64,000 nt of DNA from NCBI RefSeq assembly GCF_900129555.1, contig NZ_FQWC01000009.1:1-64000 (forward strand). The letters run 5' to 3'. This stretch comes from Flavobacterium defluvii (GTDB lineage: Bacteria; Bacteroidota; Bacteroidia; Flavobacteriales; Flavobacteriaceae). The position numbers and the translations under genes were made by a program. Shown here in pieces: positions 43,356 to 52,724 of this stretch. The notes beneath the pieces were generated by a model that worked only from the letters and a program-made list of their open reading frames with translations, had not been told where the DNA came from and searched no databases. Position 1 is the stretch's first letter, and each line of letters starts with the position of its first letter.

Positions 43356-44996
43356 ATGAAAAACAATTACCGAAGAATGCTGCAGAAATGCATGATTATT
43401 TTAGTGTTGGGTCTTTTTAATTTTGCTGCAGCTCAGCAGAAAAAAGTGATAGCCTACATTCCAAACTGGATAGACTTGAATGCTTTTTCGAGTACCATTC
43501 AGTACAGTAAATTAACGCACATCAATATTGCGTTCGAAAATCCTGATGCCAACGGATATTTGAGTTTTAATTCCGGAAGCAATTCTATTATCAATGCTGC
43601 ACACGCTCAAAACATTAAAGTTTTTGTTTCCCTTGGTGGAGGTGCGATTTCAGAAGGCGGAGCCATTCGCGACAATTATTTCAATTTAATTACCCCGGCA
43701 AACAGAACAGCTTTTATTCAAAAACTTTACGACTACGTTGTGGCTCACAATTTTGATGGAATCGACGTAGATTTAGAAGGTCCGGCAATCAATGGCGATT
43801 ACGGAGGATTTGTTATTGCTCTGGCTAATAAACTGCATGCCAATGGGAAACTGATTTCAGCAGCGCTTTCAGAAGGATATGGTGGTGCAAATGTACCTTC
43901 ATCTACTTTTGCGGCTTACGACTGGATCAATATCATGGCTTATGATGCAACAGGACCTTGGGCACCAAACAATCCGGGACAGCATTCTCCATACAGTATG
44001 GCTGTAAATCAATTTAATTACTGGACAGGAAGAGGTTTACCGGCAAGCAAAGCCATCATCGGATTACCTTTTTACGGATACGGTTTTGGAGCTTCAGCTA
44101 ATCAGGGAATTTCGTATGCTAATATCGTAGCGCAATATCCGGGAGCAGAAAATCAGGATCAGGTTGGAAATACAATTTATTATAACGGAATTCCAACTAT
44201 CAAAGCAAAAACAACTTTTGCCATTCAAAATGCAGGCGGAGTTATGATTTGGGAATTATCTCAGGATGCAACAGGTTCTAAATCATTATTAACTGCCATC
44301 AATCAGGTTATTACAGGAAGTAATCCTCCGGGAACAGGAACTCTAATTCAGGCTGAAAGTTACAACACAATGAGCGGTGTTCAGACAGAAGCGACTACTG
44401 ATACAGGCGGAGGATTAAATGTTGGATATTGTGATACAGGAGACTGGATGGCGTATTACAACGTAAATTTCCCAACTTCAGGAAACTATGTTATCGAATA
44501 TAGAGTAGCAAGTGCTGTTAACGGAGCCAGAATTTCTTCTGATTTAAATGCAGGAAGTATCCAGCTTGGCGCTATTAATGTACCGAATACAGGAGGTTGG
44601 CAAAACTGGCAGACTATTTCTCAAACCGTAAATGTGAACGCAGGAACGTATAACTTCGGAATTTACATTCAGGCTTCAGGACCAAACATTAACTGGTTTA
44701 GAATTACTAAATCGGCCTCAGGTTTAGCTGCAAAATCAGCAGCTCCGGCAGCAGAAACCCCTGCAGATATTGCAAGTGTTACTATTTACCCAAATCCAAC
44801 AGAAGAAACACTTTTCTTTAGCTCAGAAGTTTCGGGAGCAAATGTAAGCGTTATCAATTCTGAAGGCGGTGCAACAGTTTCTTCTCAAACTGTAAACAAC
44901 AACAGTATCGACGTTTCTAGTCTGAAAAAAGGAATTTATCTGATTTCATTAGAGAAAGATGGAATCAAAACAGTAAGACGTTTTATTAAAAAATAA
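43356..44996 (+). CDS. GH18 chitinase-type enzyme with CBM6, T9SS-exported
   Basis: GH18 enzymes use substrate-assisted catalysis on GlcNAc polymers. The signature DGIDVDLEG (about 135-143) matches DxxDxDxE with the catalytic glutamate, and VFVSLGGGA and IMAYDATGPW are further family landmarks. The catalytic domain spans about 28-320; a CBM6 (about 330-450, QAESYNTMSGVQTEATTDTG) and a T9SS tail (about 470-546, IYPNPTEETLFF) follow. A signal peptide ends FAAAQ. An endo-beta-N-acetylglucosaminidase is possible, since both activities occur in GH18. Neighbouring glucanases favour attack on fungal chitin. Confidence 0.92.
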   Translation: MKNNYRRMLQKCMIILVLGLFNFAAAQQKKVIAYIPNWIDLNAFSSTIQYSKLTHINIAFENPDANGYLSFNSGSNSIINAAHAQNIKVFVSLGGGAISEGGAIRDNYFNLITPANRTAFIQKLYDYVVAHNFDGIDVDLEGPAINGDYGGFVIALANKLHANGKLISAALSEGYGGANVPSSTFAAYDWINIMAYDATGPWAPNNPGQHSPYSMAVNQFNYWTGRGLPASKAIIGLPFYGYGFGASANQGISYANIVAQYPGAENQDQVGNTIYYNGIPTIKAKTTFAIQNAGGVMIWELSQDATGSKSLLTAINQVITGSNPPGTGTLIQAESYNTMSGVQTEATTDTGGGLNVGYCDTGDWMAYYNVNFPTSGNYVIEYRVASAVNGARISSDLNAGSIQLGAINVPNTGGWQNWQTISQTVNVNAGTYNFGIYIQASGPNINWFRITKSASGLAAKSAAPAAETPADIASVTIYPNPTEETLFFSSEVSGANVSVINSEGGATVSSQTVNNNSIDVSSLKKGIYLISLEKDGIKTVRRFIKK

Positions 44997-44999
44997 GTT

Positions 45000-45095
45000 C
45001 TTAACCGCAAAGTTCGCAAAGAAAAATCGCAAGGTTCGCAAAAGGATAAATACCTGGAGAACTTTGCGTAAAACTTAGCGCTCTTTGCGGTTAAT
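45000..45095. repeat. cgcaaag-type inverted-repeat element
   Basis: TAACCGCAAAGTTCGCAAAG at one end and GCGCTCTTTGCGGTTA at the other form a hairpin between the GH18 and protease genes. Confidence 0.65.
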
Positions 45096-45134
45096 TTTTT
45101 ATCATTATTGTAACCCTCTTTAACCCCAAATTAT

Positions 45135-48002
45135 ATGAAAAATAATTACAGATTTCGGTTAAGTTTACTCTTTATTTTGGCTTTTGGTTATTTTGCGACG
45201 GCACAGACTTCTTTAGGTTCGAGTAAAACGGTTTTGAATAAAATAAAAAGCGAATTAGCTTCTTCTGCTACAGCAAAAGGAACAGAAAAAACAATTTTAC
45301 TTCAGGCAGCAAATTCCAAAAGTTTTAATGGAAAAATTAATTACAAGGAATCAAATGCATCAAGCGAATTTTTGATTGGAGAAATTAAAAATATTGCAGA
45401 ATCATCTTTTTATATCAAAGTAAAAGATCAGTCGCTTGAAGGTCATATTATTTTAAAGAAAACCAGAGAAGCCTATAAATATTATTCTGATGCCAAAGGA
45501 AATGCTTTTGTTTCAAAAGTTGATATTAACAGCTTGGTTTGTATTGATTATAAAAATGTTCCTTCAAACACAAATACTGCTGGAAAAACAGCTGCTGCTG
45601 CAGAAATTGCTCCGGCACTACTGAATTTACAAAGTCTACCCGGTGCTGCGGGCTGTGTTTTATTAGATTTTGACGGATATTATATGCCTGCTGGAAATCT
45701 TTGGAACAATGGTAATGCCATTAATGCGGCTCCTTCCGGAATGAGCGATGCAGCTGTGCAACAGCATTGGGAAGTAGTCTCAGAGGATTATCGTCCGTTT
45801 AATTTAAACGTAACCACAAGCGAATCCGTTTTTAATTCTTATCCAAAAAACAGAAGAATGCGTGTTGTAGTTACACCAACTAATACTGCGGCTCCAGGTG
45901 CAGGAGGTGTTGCGTATATTGGTTCTTTTAACTGGGACAATGATGTGCCTTGCTGGGTATTTATTACTTCAGGAAAATCTGGAGGAGATGCTTCTTCTCA
46001 CGAAGTTGGACATACTTTTGACCTTGGTCATGACGGACGTACAAATCCTTCAGAAGATTATTTCTTAGGTCTTGACGGAACTTCCTGGGCCCCAATTATG
46101 GGTGCGGGATATTACAGACCTGTTGTACAATGGAGTAAAGGAGAATATAATTATGCTAATAATCTTCAGGACGACGTGGCTACAATTGCCGGTTCTAAAT
46201 TTGGAATTGGTTATCGCGGCGATGATTATGGAAATACTATAGCTTCTGCAGCGACTTTAGATTATAACGCAAGCGGAGCAATCAATCAAAAAAACGGAAT
46301 TATTTCAAGTGAAGCTGATTATGATTTCTTCACTTTTACAACCGGAGGCGGAAATGTTGTTATTAATGCGAATACGGTTTCAAGAGATGGAAACCTGCAT
46401 CTTTTAATGAGATTGTACAATTCATCTGGAACAGAAATAGGAACATATTGGAATTCTGATCCGTTTGCTTTAAATGCTACTTTGAATGTAAATCTGGCTG
46501 CAGGAAAATATTACGTGGGTGTTGACGGAACCGGAGCAGGAAATGCAGGAAGCGGTGGTTATTCTGCTTATGGCTCTATCGGAAGCTATTCTATTACAGG
46601 AACAATTCCGCCGGGAGGAAACATTAGTCCATCTACAGATGTAATTACAGTTTACAAAGATTGTAATTATACAGGTTTCTCTGGTGGATTAACTATTGGC
46701 GATTATAACTTAACGCGTTTAAATTCTTTAGGCGTTTTAAATGATGATATTTCGTCGCTTAAAATTACTCAGGGTTATCAGGCAATTTTGTATCAGGATG
46801 ATAATTTTACAGGAGCTTCAACAGTAATTAATTCTGATAATTCTTGTTTAAATACAACCTGGAATGATAAAGTAAGTTCAATCAGAGTTATTGCAAATGG
46901 TGTAACAACTTTAGGAAATCAGACTTTCTTTTTGCAAAACAGAAACAGCGGTTTATATATGGACGTTTGGAATGCAAGTATGTCAAACGGAGCAGGTATA
47001 AATCAAGGTGCATTGAACTCAGGAAGTAATCAGAAATTTACGTTTACTCATTTAGGTGACGGAATGTATAAGATTATAGCAAATCATAGCGGACAGTCTA
47101 TGGATGTTAATAATTTTAATAAAGCGAATGGTGCGCGTGTAGAACAATATCCGTATAATGGTACTACAAATCAACAGTTTATCTTGGTTTCTACAGGAGA
47201 CGGATTCTATAAAATTGTGGCCCGTCACAGCGGAAGAATTGTTGAAGTTGCCGGAGCAAGCACAGCTACCGGAGCTATTGTACAGCAATGGGACAATAAC
47301 AACCAAACTTGCGGACAATGGAAATTAATTGCAACAACAACTTCACAAACATCTACTTTAATTCAGGCAGAAGATTACTCAGCAATGAGCGGAATTCAGG
47401 TTGAAGCTACAACAGATACAGGTGGAGGTTCAAACGTGGGTTACACTGAAACGGGTGACTGGCTGGCATACAATAATATCAATTTTCTAACAACAGGTTC
47501 GTATTTAATCGAATATAGAGTTGCAAGTGCCGTTACTGGCGGAAGATTATCTTCTGATTTAAACGCAGGAGCTATTTTGTTAGGAAATGTTGATATTCCA
47601 AATACAGGAGGCTGGCAAAACTGGCAGACGGTTACACAAACGGTAAACGTAAACGCAGGAACGTATAACTTCGGAATTTATATTCAAAATACAGGAATGA
47701 ACATCAACTGGATCAGAATTACAAAAGTTGGAGCAGGAGCGCCGGCTGCAGTAATTGCCGAAGAAAAAATAGAAGATTCTGTATTAAATGTGTATCCAAA
47801 TCCGGTTTCAGAAACGTTGTTTTTTACAAACGATATTTCGGGCGGGAATCTTAAAGTAATAGATTCTCAAACTGGATCTGTAGTTTCATCACAAAAAATC
47901 AATGATAATAGTTTAAATGTTTCGCAATTGAGACAGGGAATTTATTTTGTTGTTTTTGAAAAAGATGGAAAACAAACAATCAAACGATTTATAAAAAAAT
48001 AA
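45135..48002 (+). CDS. Metzincin-like zinc protease with crystallin, ricin and CBM6 modules, T9SS-exported
   Basis: The 955-aa protein has a signal peptide (ends ATAQ), a propeptide-like region (about 25-165), and a zinc-protease domain with HEVGHTFDLGH at 289-299. The three zinc histidines and catalytic glutamate are present, but the usual metzincin glycine (position 8 of the motif) is Asp. PIMGAGYYRP about 20 residues on can serve as the Met-turn. A PPC-type domain (about 365-490) follows, then the same crystallin-like (500-590), ricin (592-735), CBM6 (743-867) and T9SS (883-955) cassette as in the GH64 enzyme. Sharing glycan-binding modules with a glucanase suggests that it digests wall-bound proteins. 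Substrate is inferred. Confidence 0.88.
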   Translation: MKNNYRFRLSLLFILAFGYFATAQTSLGSSKTVLNKIKSELASSATAKGTEKTILLQAANSKSFNGKINYKESNASSEFLIGEIKNIAESSFYIKVKDQSLEGHIILKKTREAYKYYSDAKGNAFVSKVDINSLVCIDYKNVPSNTNTAGKTAAAAEIAPALLNLQSLPGAAGCVLLDFDGYYMPAGNLWNNGNAINAAPSGMSDAAVQQHWEVVSEDYRPFNLNVTTSESVFNSYPKNRRMRVVVTPTNTAAPGAGGVAYIGSFNWDNDVPCWVFITSGKSGGDASSHEVGHTFDLGHDGRTNPSEDYFLGLDGTSWAPIMGAGYYRPVVQWSKGEYNYANNLQDDVATIAGSKFGIGYRGDDYGNTIASAATLDYNASGAINQKNGIISSEADYDFFTFTTGGGNVVINANTVSRDGNLHLLMRLYNSSGTEIGTYWNSDPFALNATLNVNLAAGKYYVGVDGTGAGNAGSGGYSAYGSIGSYSITGTIPPGGNISPSTDVITVYKDCNYTGFSGGLTIGDYNLTRLNSLGVLNDDISSLKITQGYQAILYQDDNFTGASTVINSDNSCLNTTWNDKVSSIRVIANGVTTLGNQTFFLQNRNSGLYMDVWNASMSNGAGINQGALNSGSNQKFTFTHLGDGMYKIIANHSGQSMDVNNFNKANGARVEQYPYNGTTNQQFILVSTGDGFYKIVARHSGRIVEVAGASTATGAIVQQWDNNNQTCGQWKLIATTTSQTSTLIQAEDYSAMSGIQVEATTDTGGGSNVGYTETGDWLAYNNINFLTTGSYLIEYRVASAVTGGRLSSDLNAGAILLGNVDIPNTGGWQNWQTVTQTVNVNAGTYNFGIYIQNTGMNINWIRITKVGAGAPAAVIAEEKIEDSVLNVYPNPVSETLFFTNDISGGNLKVIDSQTGSVVSSQKINDNSLNVSQLRQGIYFVVFEKDGKQTIKRFIKK

Positions 48003-48058
48003 CCCATTTGCCATAATGGTTTTAAATACATTAAATTTTAGGTTTTAATGTAATGGAA

Positions 48059-48085
48059 GGCTGTCAGAAATGACAGTCTTTTTTG
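48059..48085 (+). terminator. Terminator after the protease gene
   Basis: GGCTGTCA, loop GAAA, TGACAGTC, then six T. The stem has 7 of 8 pairs plus a G-T pair. It lies 57 bp past the stop codon. Confidence 0.8.
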
Positions 48086-48126
48086 ATATAAATTGGTTTT
48101 TGAGATTTGATTCCATTTATTATGTG

Positions 48127-48294
48127 TAGTCCCTACGGGACAATTTGTTGGTCATGTAAATATTATTTTCTACCGTTTTTAACGTCTAACGAGGTTATTC
48201 TGAAACATTAAATAACGAAAGTTAAAAACTCCGTTAGGAGTTTCATATCGGTAGAAAAAAATACCCGCTCCGATGCATTGTCCCGTAGGGACTA
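48127..48294. repeat. 18-bp perfect inverted repeat element, 168 bp
   Basis: TAGTCCCTACGGGACAAT (48127-48144) and its exact complement (48277-48294) flank a core with ACTCCGTTAGGAGT. Each arm also has an internal TCCCTACGGGA palindrome. It is part of a 649-bp gap without genes. Confidence 0.8.
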
Positions 48295-48309
48295 TACATT
48301 TTTTTAATC

Positions 48310-48540
48310 AATCAAAAATCACCACAAAGCTTTGTGAACTTTAGTTTTATTCAAAACTAACTAAAAAAAACTTAGCGAACTTAGCGAAAAACCTTTGCGG
48401 ACTTTGCGGTTAAAAAAAATCACAACAAAGCTTTGTGAACTTTAGTTTTATTCAAAACTTACTTAAAAAAACTTAGCGCGCTTTGCGTATCCCGATAGCT
48501 ATCGGGATTGCGAACTCTGCGGTTAAAAAATAACCTCAAT
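48310..48540. repeat. Tandem caaagctttgtgaac / cttagcgaac repeats
   Basis: Two direct copies of a roughly 110-bp unit (starting near 48323 and 48423, both with ACAAAGCTTTGTGAACTTTA and GGTTAAAAAA ends) make a tandem duplication of the cgcaaag-type element. The second copy also contains the palindrome CCCGATAGCTATCGGG (about 48493-48508). No ORF is seen. Confidence 0.65.
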
Positions 48541-48651
48541 AAAAATATTATCATTCCATAACAATAACATAAACACATTTCATCTTTAAATCAATAAAAT
48601 TGCGGTTAAATACTTTTAATAAATTCCCCATTTTGCAAAGCTTCATAACCT

Positions 48652-50574
48652 ATGAATTTAAAATTTACTTCCCCAATAATTATACTCTTTATAATCCTTT
48701 TCAATCATACAATTTTAGCCCAGAATTCAAAGAATTTAGATGGCGTTCAGATCGCTTTTTTATCAGATGTTCACCTTCAGGATTTGTTTGGTACATTTTC
48801 TGATAATGATTTTAAAGGTGTTTTGAATACCAAAACAGGAAAATATACGTTAATAAGAACGATGGCCTCGCAGTTACATTCGACGAGAATTTTCAATGAA
48901 AATTATTTTGCCTTCATCGCCGCTCTTGAAGATATTGAAAAAAGGAAGATAAAATATGTTGCACTTCCGGGCGATTACACGGATGACGGACAGCCGATAC
49001 ACGTGCGCGGATTGAAGAAAATTTTAGATCAGTACCAAAAAAAATATGGTATTGAATTTTTTATAACCACCGGAAATCATGATCCGGTTGGACCATTTGC
49101 TCAGGAATCGGGAAAAGAAGATTTTTTAGGAAAAGAAGGGAAAAGCCAACCCATTTTTAGCAAAGACGGCATGTATAAGCCTAACATGAATATCGAACAG
49201 CCAGTTGTAGTAACAGCCGATATTGCTAAAATGGGTTATTTAGGCATAACAAACGATCTCCAAAATTTTGGTTTTTATCCCAATAAAAAATACAAATTCT
49301 GGTCGACTCCTTTTGCTGGTTACAATTCCCAAAATTACAATTACAAAAAAGCTGTTGAAGCTTCTCAATTAAATAAAAGAGTCTATAATGTTGCACCCGG
49401 ATTTGAAGTTCCGGATGTGAGTTATGTCGTAGAGCCAATCGACGGACTTTGGCTTATGGCAATTGATGGAAACGGTTATATTCCGAAGAAAACCGATGGT
49501 GATCCAAAAGATCCTAAAAATTATTTAGAAGCAAGTACGGGATATAATAATGTACTTTCAAATAAAAAACACCTTATAAAATGGGTTCAGGATATTTCGG
49601 TGGAAGCCAAACTTCGCGGAAAAACTTTGGTTGCTTTCAGTCATTTTCCAATGATTGATTTTAATGATGACGCTTCTGCGGAAATTAAAGAATTATTAGG
49701 CCCAAATAAATGGCAGTTAAACCGAGTTCCGGTTGAAGAAGTAGCGCAGGTTTTTGCCGATGCAGGTTTGAAAATTCATTTTGGAGGGCACATGCACATT
49801 AATGATACAGGATTACGCACGACAGCAAAAGGCAATACTTTGGTTAATATTCAAACGCCGTCGCTTGCGGCTTATATTCCGGCGTATAAATTATTAACAA
49901 TCAAAAAAGATAATCTGGTAGATATTCAAACTATCACAATAGATGAGGTTCCGCGATTTGATGAGCTTTTTGATTTGTATAAAATGGAATATCAGTTTTT
50001 GCAGAGTCAAAATGCAAAAGATATTTGGAATATCGATATTCTGAAAACCAAAAATTACCACGATTTTACCGATTTCCATTTGAAGGAATTAGTCCGTTTA
50101 AGATTTTTATCAGATGATTGGCCTTCTGCTTTTAAAGATTTTATTCTGAATGTTTCTGCGAATGATTTATTGGTTTTAGCAAATATAAAATCAGATAAAG
50201 ATTTTGATTTTATTCTCAAAAATAAATCACAGTTTGAAAAAGAATGGAACGAAGCTGAATCAAAATCGGAACAAATTTTAACCCAAAATAATCTCAAAAA
50301 AGAAGATTTTAACTGGACAGGAAATGATCTTTTAATTGACTTTTACCGTTTTAGAAGTGCTGATGAACTGGCTCTTGCCGATGTTGGAGAAAAACGAGTT
50401 ACGGCATATAAAGTGGTATCTAAATTATTTTTAGATTCTAAAGATGAAGCTTCAAAACCTTTGCAAAAACAAATGAAGTTATTTTTTATGATCTTTAATA
50501 AATTCATGCACGAAGTTCCCGCAGATCATTTTACAGTTGATTTAAAAACGGGTGAAGTTAAAAGTTTAAAGTAA
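48652..50574 (+). CDS. Secreted calcineurin-like metallophosphoesterase
   Basis: Metallophosphoesterase motifs are complete: LSDVHLQD (about 32-39), PGDYTDDG, TTGNHDPVG, SHFPMIDF and FGGHMHIND. The signal peptide ends ILAQ. At 640 aa it is long for the family; the C-terminal 250 residues are helical and charged with no recognised domain. The protein is probably periplasmic or surface-exposed and hydrolyses phosphodiesters or phosphomonoesters; phosphate scavenging from wall or membrane debris is possible. It follows the wall-lysis genes on the same strand but 649 bp away, so it may have its own promoter. Confidence 0.88.
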   Translation: MNLKFTSPIIILFIILFNHTILAQNSKNLDGVQIAFLSDVHLQDLFGTFSDNDFKGVLNTKTGKYTLIRTMASQLHSTRIFNENYFAFIAALEDIEKRKIKYVALPGDYTDDGQPIHVRGLKKILDQYQKKYGIEFFITTGNHDPVGPFAQESGKEDFLGKEGKSQPIFSKDGMYKPNMNIEQPVVVTADIAKMGYLGITNDLQNFGFYPNKKYKFWSTPFAGYNSQNYNYKKAVEASQLNKRVYNVAPGFEVPDVSYVVEPIDGLWLMAIDGNGYIPKKTDGDPKDPKNYLEASTGYNNVLSNKKHLIKWVQDISVEAKLRGKTLVAFSHFPMIDFNDDASAEIKELLGPNKWQLNRVPVEEVAQVFADAGLKIHFGGHMHINDTGLRTTAKGNTLVNIQTPSLAAYIPAYKLLTIKKDNLVDIQTITIDEVPRFDELFDLYKMEYQFLQSQNAKDIWNIDILKTKNYHDFTDFHLKELVRLRFLSDDWPSAFKDFILNVSANDLLVLANIKSDKDFDFILKNKSQFEKEWNEAESKSEQILTQNNLKKEDFNWTGNDLLIDFYRFRSADELALADVGEKRVTAYKVVSKLFLDSKDEASKPLQKQMKLFFMIFNKFMHEVPADHFTVDLKTGEVKSLK

Positions 50575-50880
50575 TTTTTAGCCGTAAAGTTAAACCCGAC
50601 AGGTTTTTTAAAACCTGTCGGGTTTGCTATTGTGTGTATATTTTTTTTGCGCAAAGAGTGCAAAGTTTTTTTCGCAAAGTTTGCAAAGGTTTTTGTTAGC
50701 GTTTATTAATAAACGTAAAGTTCACAAAGCTTTATCAATACAGCTTTGTGAACTTTGATTTTTATAAAATCTTCTTTAAAAACTTCGCAAACTTTGCGAA
50801 AAAAACTTTGCGTCCTTTGCGTTAAAAAAAGTCACAGCCACAAAACCTTGAAAATAGTGACTGCAACTATAAACTAAAAT
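50575..50880. repeat. 306-bp gap: hairpin plus cgcaaag-type repeats
   Basis: AAACCCGACAGGTTTT (50592-50607) and its exact complement (50610-50625) make a tight 16-bp hairpin just past the phosphoesterase stop; it may end transcription though no long T-run follows. From 50645 to 50830 the sequence is tttgcgcaaag/cgcaaactttgcg words in both orientations. No gene is seen. Confidence 0.7.
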
Positions 50881-51936
50881 CTAATTACCATTAACAGGAT
50901 CAACCCTCACATAAGTTCCATCATCATATTTAATTTGATAAGCAGAATCAAAGAAAGTACTTGGCAGATAATAATCGGTAGTAATGATTTGCGCCCCAGA
51001 AGTTTTTGCAGCGTTAAAATGCGTATAATCATTGGCTCTTGCTTCTTTAGTATCGGCGTCGGCTCTGGTTCTTATGATGTAGCCTTTTTTAACTAAATCA
51101 GCAATTGTTGGATCTTCAGGATTATTTCTAAAAATAGTTGCAGCTTCCGGTTTTCCAGGCTCGGCGTTGATGAAAACAGCACGTCCTTTTAACGACGGAT
51201 GATTTAAGGCATATAAATCTCTTTTTGCACCATTATTATCCAAAATAAACAAGAATTTACCTTTTGCTTTTTTCAGCGTTGGCCAGTTGTTGTTTAAAAC
51301 CGCTTCTTCAAGCGTTTTGTATTTTCCGCGCACCATATCCGGAGTAATTAATTTATTTCCTAAACCTTTACGAAGTTCTTTATCTAAAGCATCAAAAAGT
51401 TCAGCTGTAAATTTTTCTGCTTTTGTGCCCAAAAAACTATCATCGTCTTTTGGCTCTAAAGTGATAAAAACCGGCACATGATCAGGATTTGCGTCAGACC
51501 ATTTTTTTAATTCTGCAAGACAGTTTTGAAGTGTGTAACAAGAAGTTCTAAAATCAATATCAATCATATGAAAAACTTTAAAACCCGGTCTTTTCATTTC
51601 TCCATTCGGGTCATAAGCCTCTTTTGGTTTTACAAGATCTAAACCTTTTGGATGTGCAAATTTTCCACCTTTTGGATCGGCTTGCACATCGATTTCCAGT
51701 TGACGTAAACCTTTATTTAACTGCTCTGTAATAGAAATATGCGTGTATTGCAATCCTTTTAAAGAACGCGTAGTATCTTTTGCCTGAATGAAATTATATA
51801 AATCAGGTTCGATATTGTGTCGGTAACTATTGTGCGAACCAATAACTTGTATCTGGTTGATTTTTAAATTGTCATTTTGCGCCTGACTCAATTGTGCAGC
51901 CCCAGCAAAAAACAATGCAAACAAAATTTGTTTCAT
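50881..51936 (-). CDS. Phosphatidylinositol-specific phospholipase C-like protein (Ca2+-dependent PI-PLC type), secreted
   Basis: The 351-aa product has a signal peptide (ends SQAQ) and a PLC-like TIM-barrel: IQVIGSHNSYRHNI (first catalytic His), QLNKGLRQLEIDVQADP, FKVFHMIDIDF (second His), PVFITLEPKDDDSF, KFLFILDN and IITTDYYLP. The pattern matches the Ca2+-dependent PI-PLC C1-like proteins found in many Bacteroidota. It would cleave phosphoinositide-like or related lipids outside the cytoplasm. It is transcribed towards the phosphoesterase gene and away from the ECF sigma gene, so it is probably a separate unit. Confidence 0.88.
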   Translation of the reverse strand: MKQILFALFFAGAAQLSQAQNDNLKINQIQVIGSHNSYRHNIEPDLYNFIQAKDTTRSLKGLQYTHISITEQLNKGLRQLEIDVQADPKGGKFAHPKGLDLVKPKEAYDPNGEMKRPGFKVFHMIDIDFRTSCYTLQNCLAELKKWSDANPDHVPVFITLEPKDDDSFLGTKAEKFTAELFDALDKELRKGLGNKLITPDMVRGKYKTLEEAVLNNNWPTLKKAKGKFLFILDNNGAKRDLYALNHPSLKGRAVFINAEPGKPEAATIFRNNPEDPTIADLVKKGYIIRTRADADTKEARANDYTHFNAAKTSGAQIITTDYYLPSTFFDSAYQIKYDDGTYVRVDPVNGN

Positions 51937-52181
51937 GATTTTAGATGAAATTAGAATTAAAAGTATGATGGCGCAGCAATAAAGAATTGCATTTTAGAGA
52001 TTACTAAAGTAGACTTGGAATTTAATTTTTGTGTTAGGTAAACAAAAAGAAATCGCAAAACAACTGTCATTTTTGCCTGAAAATAGTAGTATTAATAAAG
52101 CAAAAACATTCTAAACTTAATTTAAAGATAACTTTCAGGCAAAAAGTATTGGTATAACATTTCCTTATTTTACATCAATTA

Positions 52182-52724
52182 ATGTTACCAAAATTACCAA
52201 TGAAGAATCCTGAAATTTTTGAAAAAACGTATACTCATTACTGGCAGAAACTCAATGCCTTTTCTTATACGATGACTCAGGATAAAGATTTGGCACAAAA
52301 CATTGTTCAGGATGTTTTTATTGATTTATGGGAACGAAAAGATGATTTAAACATCAATGCGATTGAACCGTATTTATTTCGTGCTGTAAAAAATCAGATT
52401 TTTAAACATTACCAGAATAATCGTTTTGATAAGACGATTATGGAAGACAAATTTGAAGATTATATTATCGACAACTTTCAGTCGATCGATCCTGAAGTAA
52501 TGGATTTACTTTATTCCTTATTAGACAAACTTCCCGAAAAAAGAAAAGAAGTTTTATTAATGTATAAATTTCAGGATATGTCAATTGAGCAAATTGCAGA
52601 TGAACTTGGAATTTCGAAACAAACGGTAAAAAACCAAATTTCATCGGCATTAAAACAATTGCGCGAAGGCTTGAAAGATCTGGCCTGGCTGGCTCCAATT
52701 ATCTTTTTTAAAGAAAATTTTTAA
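52182..52724 (+). CDS. ECF sigma factor (FecI-like) of PUL 2
   Basis: Region 2 is visible as YTHYWQKLNAFSYTMTQDKDLAQNIVQDVFIDLWERK and region 4 as LDKLPEKRKEVLLMYKFQDMSIEQIADELGISKQTVKNQI, each quoted across neighbouring stretches. The 180-aa length is typical. It precedes a FecR-type anti-sigma factor and an STN-bearing SusC, the standard trans-envelope signalling set. ATG at 52182 was kept; an internal ATG at 52200 (MKNPEIF) is an equally good start. Confidence 0.93.
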   Translation: MLPKLPMKNPEIFEKTYTHYWQKLNAFSYTMTQDKDLAQNIVQDVFIDLWERKDDLNINAIEPYLFRAVKNQIFKHYQNNRFDKTIMEDKFEDYIIDNFQSIDPEVMDLLYSLLDKLPEKRKEVLLMYKFQDMSIEQIADELGISKQTVKNQISSALKQLREGLKDLAWLAPIIFFKENF

